64,000 bases of DNA from Ypsolopha sequella (taxonomy: Eukaryota > Arthropoda > Insecta > Lepidoptera > Ypsolophidae). The stretch is taken from NCBI GenBank assembly GCA_934047225.1, contig OW203986.1:12651221-12715220 (forward strand). The letters run 5' to 3'. The translations under genes were made by a program, and so were the position numbers. The notes beneath the pieces were generated by a model. It was not told the DNA's origin, searched no databases, and saw nothing but the letters and a program-made list of their open reading frames with translations. This document shows positions 31,430 through 42,935 of the stretch, in pieces (position 1 is the stretch's first letter; every line of letters starts with the position of its first letter).

Positions 31430-32102
31430 TATGGCACGTCAGTACGTTCTGTAGTGATGAATGAATCACTGCAATATTTTTTGATAATTCCATAATAATT
31501 TTAATATTAAGAGCGGTTTCGCAGCCGGATTGTAAAAAACCTGCCTTTTTCTAATTAATCGAAACGGAACAATTAAATTCAAAATTCACTCAATAGTTAA
31601 TGAATTAAACCTTTGTATTGTGTACGCTGCCATCGCAAAGTTTCCATTATTTTCTGTAAATTAGAATTGAAAAAATGTTGAATTAATTTTTTTTTAATGA
31701 ATTCTCGTTATCGCTAAAGCAAACGGTAAAATAATAGATCGCAGTCTAATATCAATGTTAAGGATCGAAACAATGATAACATTGTTATTTAGTTTTTATG
31801 AACGCAGACCATAGGTTAATACCGTTTTCATTTATTTCTCGTATAAATGCTACGAAACCCTAGTCTCGTGCGTGTAAAGTGACGTCTCGTTAGTCCCAAG
31901 ATAAAATACTTGTAGATAGTTTAAATTGTACGAATCAAAGAGTTAGGATATCGGAATGTCGTAGTTTCCGATCACCGAGCGCGAGCGCCGATTATTTGGC
32001 AACCCGACTATACGACCACTATTGTGTGTTATTTGTTGGTCAAAGAATAGTTAGGTCATATGAATGGAGTGGCTTGTTTGAAAAGTGAAATAAAGTTGGT
32101 TG
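31430..32102. other. Unassigned
   Basis: No gene or repeat recognised. Confidence 0.35.
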
Positions 32103-32383
32103 GGGGGCGTCCATAAGTTACGTGATGCTTTTTAGGGGAGGGGGGGGTGGTCGTCCTGTGTCACTATGGGTCATGAAGTGTATTTCATAAATACAAGTAT
32201 CTTTGTAATATAATTTGTACAATAACTAATTCGTTGATAAATTTATTTGCCTTTCACTCATATAAAAGTCACGTGACATTAAGGAGGGGGAGGGGTTAAG
32301 AAAAATGTCACCATGATGTCACGAGAGGGGGTGAGGGGTCAAAACTCAGCAAAATATGTGTCAAGTAATTTATTGACGCCCCC
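32103..32383. mobile_element. MITE 'Q' with 'gggggcgtccataa' ends
   Basis: The left end 'gggggcgtccataagttacg' and right end 'caagtaatttattgacgccc' are inverted copies, followed inward by G-rich blocks ('ggggaggggggggtgg' and 'ggagggggaggggtt'). Termini of this type are common in arthropod genomes. Superfamily not assigned. Confidence 0.75.
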
Positions 32384-33064
32384 TTGTGATATTGCTAATT
32401 CAATTCAACAAAATTTTTCTTTGTTAAGGTAAATTATCATACTGACAAAAAAATGCGATGCGTGTACAAACAAAAAATCATGATTTGCAAGAAACGAACA
32501 TGAAAATTACGCATCATTTAAAAATATCTACTTGACGGAAGTTACTTACCATTGTTTTAAACTAAAACCTTGTAGTTTTTGTCACAGCTAATATGTAAGT
32601 AATAACCGAACATTATTTCGTTTCTGGGGAGCTCATTACTCTTTAATTAGACCGACAACGGCGGTCAAGCGAGTTATGCGGATATAGCGCAACTCGTGGG
32701 CGTGCATAAAGTTGCGCGTGAGTTGATCCACTGGTTAAGCACATTAGTACTTATTTCAATGCAATAAGAGTGTTGTACTGCGCGGGCGCCGAGCTGCCGA
32801 CCTTCGAGGTCGTTCCAGTTACGGAGAACGATAACCCTTGCGGATTTATGGAATCTCGTTTGTGGTTGATTGATTTTGGAATAAATCTTGGACCCATTGA
32901 TTGATTTTTGGCCATAAATTTTTTAAATTGGTTCGATTTATGTGTCAATTTAAATGAGACATGAAAAGAAATGTCTGTACGTGTCGGTTCCATTCATTTA
33001 GATGCATGAACCTGAAAATTTTCCGAGGACTACAATATTTTCTTTTTTTTCTGTGCCCAGTAAC
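32384..33064. other. Unassigned, locally GC-richer
   Basis: 32640-32860 is GC-richer and shares 'ggagaacgataaccc' with 34302-34316. No domain or splice-supported frame could be recognised. Confidence 0.3.
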
Positions 33065-33344
33065 TAGGGTTGCCAGATGGGAAAACCAAAATATCTGGGC
33101 AAAATTTCAAAAAGTCGGGATTTTGGAATTATGGTCGGGCGGGACCAATAAATATTACGAATAAAAAATTGTTTTTTATTATTAAAATTAAAGTAATTAC
33201 AACAAAATAATTTTTCCCCGGCGATCGTTGTTATCTGTTATTTTTCGGGACAATTTGTATTTTGTCGGGACTCTGGACATCACATGTAATGTCGGGACAA
33301 TCCCGACGAATCCCGACCATCTGGCAACTTTACCAGCAACCCTA
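33065..33344. mobile_element. MITE 'K' with 'tagggttgccagatgg' ends
   Basis: 'tagggttgccagatggg' at the left and 'ccatctggcaactttaccag' then 'caaccc' at the right form an imperfect inverted repeat. The 'tcgggac...gtcccga' pairs form a second inner one. A right-end fragment occurs at 11135-11231. Confidence 0.65.
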
Positions 33345-33689
33345 AAAACATCAGAAATTCCGCTTTTTATTGACTTTTAGTAGAATAACAATACTAAATT
33401 AATAAAGTTCAGTAAACAAAGAATCCGTTGACAAGCTATCGTTTTTCATGACCAGAAGTTTTCAAAGTATGTTACAACTCTAGGAGCTCGTATATATAGA
33501 TATACATAGATACAAAACAAGGACTGTCTATCTAAATATGCTCTCTTATCTTTCTTTTTATTTTTAAGAAAATTCAAGTTTTTATTTAAGTTTTTCTTTT
33601 TTCTTTAAGGCTCGCCTTAAGTCAGTGAAGTAACGGTAGAGACCAGAGGTGCGATTGTGTAAGGAAATAGTCATGAAATCGTCAATCGC

Positions 33690-33965
33690 TATTAATACAA
33701 AATACAAATACAAATACAAAAATCTTTATTTATCATTAAAAGCGGTTTAACATAGCTGGGTTGGAGACTCCTTTTAAGTACGTAAATACTTGTATTAGGA
33801 GACCCCGCTCTTCCACACAGTTATTATATAAAGTTAACAATGACAAGTAAAGATTGCATTAAATTAATTAAATTAAATTAAAGTAACTTAACTTAACTTA
33901 TTCTAGTTACTTTGTGGTGAGTGTGAGGGTGCGTATGTAAGGGTGTGTGTGTGTGTGTGTGTGTG
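33690..33965 (-). mobile_element. LINE family 2, copy 2 (3' UTR only)
   Basis: On the minus strand the UTR ends 'gataaataaagatttttg' and a (TATTTG)n tail (33699-33721 on plus). Inner blocks 'ggagactcctttt' and 'agaccccgctctt' correspond to 'gggagacaccagcc' and 'agagcggtgcctcc' of copy 1. A (GT)n tract at 33943-33964 marks the left-hand CA-rich part of the UTR. Confidence 0.7.
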
Positions 33966-33967
33966 CT

Positions 33968-34184
33968 ATTGCTTTAAAAGTAACGTGATTGGCTAGAAAT
34001 TACGTGACTCATCACTTCTAGCCAATCACGCGTACTTTTGAAAGCAATAGCGATAGATGTTGAAGTTAGACAATATGGCATGAGGCCTTATTGTCTAACA
34101 TCAAAATCTATCCCTCTTTCAAAGGTATTCTGGTAAAGGTATTCAAAAGCGATAGCGATGATGTTGAAGTTAGACAATAAGGGG
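33968..34184. repeat. Cluster of hairpins with a repeated 'gttagacaata' motif
   Basis: 33968-33998 pairs with 34016-34048 ('gtgattggctagaa' / 'ttctagccaatcac'). 34053-34110 forms a second hairpin ('gttagacaata' / 'tattgtctaac'). A third copy of 'gatgttgaagttagacaata' is at 34160-34179. Confidence 0.75.
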
Positions 34185-35990
34185 GCTGGTTACGTAGTTA
34201 ACCTGGTCCACGTAAGTAATTTTTTTGGCGCTCTTGTCCTCGCCTCTATCTACACAAGGATTTAATTAGAGCGACCCAACGTTTGAAAATCTTTGTGTAA
34301 TGGAGAACGATAACCCCGCGTGAGAAAATATTTGAATTGTACATTGAATCGAAACTTGATACGAGGCGATTGATTTACTTTTGGATCGTAAATTATATAG
34401 ATAAACAGCCCGGTTTATCTGACCTGACATTGACGGGTTTTAACTTGATTAATGGTCACACATAGGTATCTAATAAAATTTTGTTAATTTCTACTGAATA
34501 CAAATTTATGACGTTGACAATGTTTACTTAAACGAGACTTTACATCCACTTACTGCAGGGATTTGTGTTTTTTTGCGTACTGTAACAAGTTTAAGCAATA
34601 AAGAAGTTTTCATTTTCGAATTTTCAATTTTCGTAGGAAGGTGGCTGCAAGGGTGGAACTAGAGTTATCGGTCGATATACCAATTCATCCACCGTAATTT
34701 TCTCAAAAAAAATTCGCCGCAAAAGTCTGTCTGTCAAAGTCTGTCATATACTTCAGAAATATGAACGGCGGACGTTTAAGGTGATATGTCAAAGTTTAAG
34801 CGTCCCTGTCACCCTATATGCGAAAAATCCCTCAGTTTTTATTAATATAAAATGTACTAAAGTTGCTATCAAAATTTCGTTTAACCAGATCCTAGATACT
34901 GTTAAAACCCATCTAATAAAATATGCAGTACATATGTCATTCCAAATTGTCAAACCAGGAGAATTGGTGTCGAAAAAGACCTCATTTCAAAAAATATTTG
35001 TATCGAGCCGAATTTCTCCAATCGCGTTTTTGTTTAACAGATCCTTAGAAAAAGATTCCAAAAATAATATACTATTTTATCAAAATAATACATTAAGTAT
35101 TTACTGAAGTAGATATGCAAGTTCCAAAAGTGTCTAATTTTTTTCGTAGCTTCTTAACGACACTGTTTTTAATAATAGGTTTTACATAATTTTATACTAA
35201 TATATACTTCTAATATAGCGTTCATGCCTAGTAATTTTAAATAGATATGTAAATCTTTTCGTACACTGATTTTATTAGTGTCAGCACGTTTCAGGCGTTT
35301 TTTTTTCAGCTCTTACAAAAATAATTTTATAAACTTTCCAATGTATTCGGCAGCTTCAAATTATTACAAAAGCTTCTATACTCTAGGGCTTTTAAGGAGG
35401 GAAAATTTCTCAGCGCAATTTACTTGTCGTCAAACAATAGTGGTTCGAAATTGATGATTGCGACATCGCACCTGTTCTTTTTACCACAAAGCTCTGAGAT
35501 TTATATATAAACAACGCTTAATAATGGCCTATTGGGGTAAATTGCTGTTTTTACTTTCTCGCAGCCCGGCCCGTAATCGCTTGTAGGGTCTTGGACCCAT
35601 TTGACACCTTTAAGTTTTGTTTTATTGTAAGTTTCTAAAACGTCTTCTTTGAGCATCGTACGTGATAGAATTTGATTGAGACTGCTTTACACCATTTAGC
35701 ATTGTAGTATGAAGTCTTCTTTAGAAGGCATAATTTTGGGTGCAACTTCTGGTTTATTCGTCCAAGCTTGTAACCGTAAATCTTAAAAGTATACGAGTAA
35801 CTTAATGATTTGATGGAAGCTTTGTTATATAATTTTATTTTTAATACATAAAAACCCCCAGGTGTCAAAGGTGTTTTAGAGCATGGACTGTAAAATTCAA
35901 GTAACAGTCCACTCAAATGAAAGTGATTTCACCGGTGCAGTACTTTGTATACACTATGTGAACCATTTCCTCCGAAGCACGCAGATAGAA
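34185..35990. other. Unassigned, about 1.8 kb
   Basis: A 108-codon plus frame (34781-35107) has no recognisable domain, no convincing start context and a Lys/Ser/Asn-rich composition, so it is not called as a gene. Confidence 0.35.
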
Positions 35991-35994
35991 CAGA

Positions 35995-36055
35995 GATATT
36001 ATGCCCCTACGGGATTTGAACCCTGTCTGTCATAGAGGTGGTCTACGCAGAAACG
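35995..36055 (-). repeat. tRNA 3'-half-like sequence
   Basis: On the minus strand 'cagggttcaaatcccgtagg' then 'ggcat' has a T-arm-like stem and a box-B match. A 5' half with box A is not recognisable, so it is a SINE or tRNA fragment. Confidence 0.4.
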
Positions 36056-36284
36056 TTATGAAGTACCTTCACATAAATAAGCCCTTAGAATTTTAATTGG
36101 ATAATAAAAGTCATCAGGAGATATGGTAAGGGGGCGTGGCGCTTGCGAATGCGTGAGGCCAAACATAGGCTTCATGTCAATGTCAATAGAGTTGTGATGT
36201 GTTGTGTTGTCCCAGGTTGATGCGCCGCCCTCTTTTTGCATGTGTACTATTAGTGTGCGTGAGAAATTCGAGTATGTGTGCCGT

Positions 36285-37073
36285 AATATTATTATATATA
36301 CGAAAACACTAATATAATGATTAGGTTAGTAAAACATATTTCTACCACTATCTATCTCTCTGTCTAGCTGTCATCATAATCGTTACTTGTAATTTATAAA
36401 TATTAATTACCTTTTTATAACTATATTATTTTAAATACTTCCTTTAAGAGTTCCTCCATCCAAAGGTTGTCTGGAAGAGATCGCTTTATAGTAATTTTTG
36501 ACCGCCAATTTTTGAACTTTTTGAATTTGTCTATTTACTTTGTTTTTGGTGTGCAATAATAGTAGTTTATGCTACAAGGGCGCAAAGGAATAAATTACGA
36601 GGACGATTTAAAACACGAGCGTAGCGAGTGTTTTAAACGTAACCGAGTAATTTATTGCTTTTACGCCCGTGTATCATACTACATTTTTCAATGCATAGTG
36701 TGAGGAAATGAAAACAAATATAATCTTGTGAACTTTAAATTATAATTGGCTCAAAAGGACTGTATCCAGAGCCGTTAAACAGTGGAAAAAAAAGTATAAC
36801 GTCTATGGTACACAGGAAAGGCTGCAGGTTAGCCAACCATTGTAAACAAATTAAAAAAATAATAATAATAAAGCCCTAGGGCAAAATAATCGACTTTTTG
36901 TTCGGTTTTGATGCATAAAAAGTGGGCCTTTACGAGCACATGCATTGAAAAGAATATTGTATTGTATTGTAAATACTATTTGCATTGTGTTACTGTTACC
37001 GACAACAACAAGTGCAGGTTGAAGTATATCTTACTAACCTAATCATTATGTGTTTTCGTATTATATATAATTA
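36285..37073. mobile_element. Element 'R' with about 45-bp inverted ends and internal hairpin
   Basis: 'tacgaaaacactaatataat' and 'gattaggttagta' at the left recur inverted at 37030-37073. Inside, 36560-36680 folds ('ataaattacg', 'tttaaaacac' / 'gtgttttaaa', 'taatttatt') around a central 'gagcgtagcga'. No frame. Confidence 0.6.
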
Positions 37074-37734
37074 TTAAAATATATAATTATTAAAATAAAA
37101 AACAAGAAGGCAATTATAATTTGATGCAATATTATTTATTCCTGTTTATTTTTGAAACGAACGGTCGTTACGGAACTTTACTATAAATAACTTACATTCT
37201 AATTGACCTATTATTCCATATTATTTCAAAGCTTATGTCGGTGAAATAAGTGGGAGGAAACGTAGAGACATCTAAACACGAACAATTAGAATAATAAGGC
37301 AAATCTCTTGATATCTGTGGTTACAATCCAACCACCGTGTTGTTCTTCATTGTTTTCTTTTTTATTCAACGGATTTCATTAAAATCTCCATATTTGATCA
37401 GGTCCCAGAGATATAAGTAAGTAGGTGTTTGAAGGTAATGAGGGTGTTGGATGAGTCCTACACTGCGGGAGCACGATCGTCGATCGAGGGACAATTTGCT
37501 GAGATAAAGGGCTGTGAGTGTCAACAGAATGCGTTTATTACGAGAATTATCTGTCCGATTACCTCATGCCTCGATATGAGATAGAGAACCTTTTTATTAA
37601 GAATTGATTTTAGGATTTTTGTTTAGAACTTTTTTTGGAAAGCGCTACACTGAAATGGGTAGTTTATGAAATTAATATTTTCAATGATATGATTAATACT
37701 TGCGATTGTCGGCACTTGGTGAAACTTGGATAAA
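37074..37734. other. Unassigned
   Basis: No feature recognised. Confidence 0.35.
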
Positions 37735-37798
37735 AACATGATGAATAGATGCATTTGCACACTGTGAAACGAGTGCAAGTGCATCTATTCATCATGTT
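37735..37798. repeat. Hairpin, about 28-bp arms
   Basis: 'aacatgatgaatagatgcat' at 37735 pairs with 'tgcatctattcatcatgtt' ending at 37798; the loop is gtgaaac. Confidence 0.85.
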
Positions 37799-39568
37799 AG
37801 TGTTTTCAAATTGGATTATTCGATTTATGGGATGGCATCGTTCGTGTTAATGAATTCAGTGGGTACATTGTTTTGTTTTTGGGCATATGTATAGGTAGGT
37901 ATAGTTGCATATCAAAGCTAAGAAGTGTATCTAATACTAGAGGTAATTCCAACGTATAGGGAACTAAGTGTTTGTCTGTTGACGATAGTAAGTGTTTGAA
38001 AGACCAGACAAGCTTTTTTGCGTCGTTGAGTGGCATAAATAAAAGTTTAAGTTTTCTGTTTTGGCGCAAGTCTACAACAACTAAACCGTTTTATAAATTA
38101 ATTTGATCGCCAAGCCAAAGGTTCCTAAAGCCTGTCCTAGACGAAGGGTCGGTAATGGCGACTGTTGATTACTTTTCGAGTAATCGACGGCGCACATCCG
38201 GTCAACAGTGGTAATTGGGCATTCATGTCGACCGACCAAGAGACGGATGCTCTCATGGGAATCACAAGAATATAGGTACTTTTTTGTAAGAGCCAGTCTC
38301 TTAATTTTATGTGGCGTGGAAGTCATTTTATTATAGACTTTATGCTAATGAATTGAGTAATTTTATTCAAATTTTATTAAAGAGGTTTTATCGTCCGCTA
38401 AGGTTCCAATTAGAAGTGTTTATAAGAGGAGCTTGGTATTAAAAACCTTATTGATATTAGTTCTCGTAAATGGAGATGATGGATATCAAATTTCATTTTA
38501 AATGATGTAGAGCTAAGTTTTGGGAAGGAAATAAAAATGTTGTAAAATTTTGTCCCACACGGAGCAAAACAGTCACGAATAAAGAACCAAATTATGTCTG
38601 AAAATGATGTTGAATGACTCAAATATTTTTTTCCGTTTCGATAAACATCAGGCGCTACGTGCGTGAAATTGCTTGGTTTTTTTTTAGCCTTCGATAAATT
38701 ATTAGTGTTTTATAGACAGAACCATTGTTAAATTGTAGGTAATTGTCATGTTAGGTTCTGTTCATTGGTTTTATGTACTTTTTAACATCTCCGCCATGAT
38801 TGTCGGAAACCACAGAGCAAGAAATCGCTCCTGTAATAAGAAACCCGAGTTTACGACGTAATCATACGACGGATACAGCCATTACTTAGTCATTTGATTG
38901 TTACTATCAAATTGAGTGTTTTAACCCACTAACTGCGTAATCTTACTATGAAAAAGCTCTATGTTTAGTGTTGTAGGTAAAATTGTTAAATAAACTTAGT
39001 GTTTATTTTCCCAACAGCTTATTCATTATAGGTATAGTTATCGAGGCATATTGGCATCAAGGTAGTACGCCCACTTGCACTGCAGTAATATTCAATATTT
39101 GTTATTTTGTAAACATAACAAATTGGTTACTATAAATATCCATCGCAGATCATTTTGCTTGATATTTAAGGTGTCCCAAAAGTAATGGGACCATTTCAAT
39201 GTTCATACTGGCCAAAGTCAATAATATTAAAATAGAAAATATGAATAGTTATTTTTTAAACTGTGACATTGATATGATTGTAATGGTACATAATCAAACA
39301 TTAAGTAAAAAAAATAAGAAATTATGGGTTTTAGTGGGTTTTTATATTTTCTGAAAATTAAACGACGACAACCAGAAATGTACAGGTCACTGTTGATCTA
39401 TAGTCATACATATCTAAGTCATACATTGATCTATAGTCATATATATCTAAATATAACTTAGTAAAAGGAGTTTTGAACAGAGTCCTTCAACATCTGTGAG
39501 ACTTGTCGCAGGTAAACTGAAAATATCTGAGCTCTGGGTTTCCAGAATAAAAGTTCAAAATATGGGCA
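37799..39568. other. Unassigned, about 1.8 kb
   Basis: Short minus-strand frames around 37806-38326 show no recognisable family. 'ggtgtcccaaaagtaatggg' at 39170-39190 resembles a transposon end, but no partner was found. Confidence 0.3.
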
Positions 39569-39615
39569 CAACGATATTCCGAGCCCTTGGCATATCATGG
39601 CTTGGAATATCGTTT
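39569..39615. mobile_element. 47-bp palindromic micro-element with 8-bp direct repeats
   Basis: 'caacgatattccgagccc' and 'ggcttggaatatcgttt' are inverted. The flanks tatgggca (39561-39568) and tataggca (39616-39623) match at 7 of 8 positions. It shares the 'caaYgatattcc' terminus with 57812-57855. Confidence 0.7.
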
Positions 39616-39671
39616 TATAGGCATGAAAACTTTAGCAAAATTAGCCACCCCAATGACCAGCCCCCCTATTC

Positions 39672-40320
39672 TGTATCTTTGTTTGCCAACTGGACTGGGA
39701 CTATCATCAATAACATACATAAAAACAGAACTTTAATTGCCTTAAGTGTCATCACTTTAAGGGCCTTACTATTGCCAAATGGGTACTTTCTAAAGCCTAC
39801 TCCTCGTTTATGGCCAAACCAAAAATAATGAAAAAATGTATTATGAATAATCAACTCTTAGACAACATATGCAACATTTTTATTTTTCATACCACCAAAA
39901 CTTCTACATGAATTTTTTTTTTACTGAATGGTGTTTTTTGACCTCAAATTCCTTACTGCTCCTGAGTGGCTTGGCCGATTGAATTCATCTATGCTTTGAT
40001 AAATATATAAACTTTATAGCTATAAACATAACATAAGATTATTCAATCGAGTAATCACGTCCAAGTGAAAAGTATAATTTTCTCCTATTTCGCCCTATCA
40101 AGGACGCAGCGAGCGTCGTAACAGCCACTATGCATTGCGCGCTGATATGAACGTTATTTCAATGTCGTTTCCGTTGATATTTGTAGTGACAAATATCGAG
40201 CTGCTAATTTGGCGATGGTAATCGCCTTAAGTGCGAACATATCCTCAGACAATCGGAATTCGAAAGTATATCTATGTTTTTGATGATAGGCAACCAGTCC
40301 TGTTGGCAACTAAAGATACA
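39672..40320 (-). mobile_element. MITE 'P' relative split by a TTAA element
   Basis: Ends 'tgtatctttgtttgccaact' and 'gttggcaactaaagataca' are inverted. The right part matches the left arm of 30845-31052 through 'ggaattcgaaagtatat'. A 474-bp TTAA-flanked element occupies its middle. Confidence 0.75.
39757..40230. mobile_element. 474-bp TTAA-flanked MITE, copy 1
   Basis: TTAA at 39757-39760 and 40227-40230. The terminal repeats are 'gggccttactattgcc' and 'ggcgatggtaatcgcc'. Collinear with 47707-48180 and exactly equal in length. The TTAA target suggests a piggyBac-type mover in trans; this is inference. Confidence 0.85.
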
Positions 40321-40333
40321 TACCGTGCGGTCC

Positions 40334-40417
40334 GAAATAGAATTACAATGGATCATAAGCCATTCACTTCATACTTTCGTAATCGATTTTAGCGATATAA
40401 TTCTATTTCGGAACGCA
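40334..40417. repeat. 19-bp inverted repeat
   Basis: 'gcggtccgaaatagaatta' and 'ataattctatttcggaacgc' are complementary with one mismatch, with about 45 bases between them. Confidence 0.6.
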
Positions 40418-41052
40418 GGGTTTATAGGTCCTCTGAAAGTGCGTGCCAAGCGAGCTTATCGTAAAGTTAACGATGTAAATAAACTTTAAAATGTTCTCTT
40501 CACTGTTTATGAAACATATGTGCAGGTAGACCCAAGCGATGTTTTTGGATATTTTTACGATACCAATACTGACGAAAAAAAGTATGGCGAAAAATGTGTG
40601 CATACTAAAGGCCAATTTTTTATAAATATCTCGTTTGGCAAGCTATGAATGAGAACAGCAATATTTTAGAACCCTTTATTTCTACGGGATCTACGAGCTT
40701 TTTTACATTTACCGTAATGAATGCATTATCAAATGTTTGATACATTTTTTTAGATAAGCATTACGGAGGGAAGATGTTGTAATGTGGTCGGATATGACTT
40801 CATACCATTCCGTATTTAATTTACAATCCGCAATAATTTATACAACAATGAACTAGTTAGATCATTAATTCCTTAGATACGAGTAGTAGTTATGACGCGT
40901 GCAAATATTAATATGAGAAAAGTCGTTCATTTGTTTAAGAAATACGTCAGTTGTTGCATATATTTTATAAAATATTTTCAAGGTTATTTCGTCTCTTTCA
41001 TTTTGGGACAACCCAGTAATTGAAATAACAACTAATTTAATTATTTATGACT

Positions 41053-41199
41053 TTGTTCTGTTGTTGCAAAGACATTGACAAAGACATCTATTTATTTTTG
41101 GTCTTACTAAGCAATTGTTGTTGCAAAGACATGTTTTTGTTTTTGATTTTTTTGAAAACATTGACTAAGATCTATTTATTTTTGGTCGTACTAAGCAAT
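41053..41199 (+). repeat. Imperfect tandem duplication
   Basis: 'gttgttgcaaagacat', 'ctatttatttttggtc' and 'tactaagcaatt' occur twice in the same order, at 41060-41114 and 41116-41200. Confidence 0.7.
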
Positions 41200-41579
41200 T
41201 ACATCAAGTTTCAAAACTCCTACATTACCAATCAACTGTTGAACTAACTGAGTAAGTGTACAATTTAATGAAGTTCCAGAAAGTAGCGGTAAGTAAAACC
41301 CTTATAAACCCCAGATGGCTATGCAGCCATCGACTAGGTCTTCTAAGTGCATCTGAAGTATTCCGAACAATGCCACAGCTACGGGCGGTATGTGTGCGTA
41401 ATTAAACCGCGACCGGTTGCCTGCGCCCGCGCAGACGGGAACTCATCGCAAATGAGGTCCTCGCTGAGAAGTAATGGGGTTAGAGATGCTGTTATTAGGG
41501 ACATCAGATATCGTACTGTTTGGATAAAATAGGATTTCTGTAAATCTGACCGTTAAAATTAGACTTATACAACTTTTTA

Positions 41580-41830
41580 GGATCTCGTACTCAAAGGACA
41601 AAACGAAGCCTTTTCAATGTTATTCTGCTGTCTGTCTGTTTGTCCGTGTGACACGCACGAGTCTCTAGCTCGTTGACGGAATGAGTTACAGTCTTGATAT
41701 TTGGTTATTTTCTGTAGAATATCGACCCGAATACGAATATCTGTAATCTGTAATCTGTTTGCCGGCACCCATGGTACAGACTCTCCATGGTCTAGTCTGG
41801 GAGCCACTGTATACTGTTTCAAATGTTAAA
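41580..41830 (-). mobile_element. Repeat 'J' fragment
   Basis: 'tgctgtctgtctgtttgtcc', 'gagtctctagctcg' and 'ttgacggaatgag' align with 20080-20130. The 5' end is missing. Confidence 0.5.
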
Positions 41831-42582
41831 CTGTTTATGCGAAATAAAAATATATTTCATTTTTCATCATCAATATTGAATAAAATTCAATTCCGGAAAC
41901 AGGCATTATTCTAAAGGACGTTAAAAAGAAAATCAATACAATCACTGTCTTTTCTTCCACCGGTCTTGGCAATGACTGTAAGTAAATTTATATCTAGGAT
42001 CTTTCTTATTTTATTTTTATTCTGGTTGCATCCCATAAACTGATTTTCTAGCCAAATAAAAAAATCCCATGAAAACGGATAGTTAACTAACACTGGCAAC
42101 CCGATGCTAGCATGGTCTAAATCGACGCATTCCCGATCCGTTCCCTGTTGTTTTTGCGGCTAGCATCACCAGCACCAGTAGGCTCTCCTTAATAGGGACA
42201 GGTTTGACGTCAGGGGTAGCTTCTCTCTAGTCCAGTGGTTCTCAAACTTGGAAATTGCAAACTGCAAATGTAAAAAAAGTAGAGAGTACTTTAGAATGAA
42301 CAACATGATGTATTCAATTTCACGATTTTAAACTATTACTACGGATAGTATAATTTGCTAAAAATTGTTAATTATAATGAGTTAAAACATGCGTGTTTGA
42401 AGGGTTTTTAGCAAGCAATAACGTCAGGTCAGCTTTGCACCTATTTTTCCGACAATTTTTATTGGTTTACGAGATAAATACATGCTAAGTTGAAGTTTTC
42501 TGTTCATGCAACCATAACGTTGCACCACCAACCAACCTCAGCTTATTGCACGTACCACGAAACTAGTATGTACAATATGTAC
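41831..42582. other. Unassigned
   Basis: No feature recognised. Confidence 0.35.
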
Positions 42583-42935
42583 ATCTATCCATCAGCCCAG
42601 TTCGTCCACTGCTGTAAGCCTTTCCAGGACTCTACCACTCCCGGCGGTCATCCTGGAAGAATTGCCCATACTCACACACGCTGGGCAGGCGGATTGGTGA
42701 GCGCGGTGCCGGAACCCTCGCACCAGTGACGCTGCTGCTCATCACCAGTCTGTTCCATATAAGGCCCGGCCATTAGGGATGGATATACCGCCATCCATCG
42801 GTCCCAGGCATGGTGGGCCTCCTGGTTTTTTGCCTGTGGACTGTCCTCTTACTCTCCCCTGAATTACTTCGAGGGGGTCTCCAAGTATGATGGTGGTACC
42901 TCCACAGTCGAGTCCGGCATCAGCTCTACCACCTG
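42583..42935 (+). mobile_element. Dispersed repeat 'L', copy 2
   Basis: Collinear with 11958-12302 from 'ctatccatcagcc' to 'ggcatcagctctaccacctg', with a small deletion in 'cactgctggacataag' and an extra 'cggtcccaggc' absent from copy 1. Confidence 0.75.

Noticed and set aside
34781..35107. 108-codon plus-strand frame as a possible gene
   Set aside because: No recognisable domain, low-complexity composition, AT-rich context and no promoter or splice support. Frames of this length occur by chance in 64 kb.
39496..39828. 110-codon plus-strand frame
   Set aside because: It runs through a micro-palindrome, a MITE end and a TTAA element, so it is a composite of mobile sequences.
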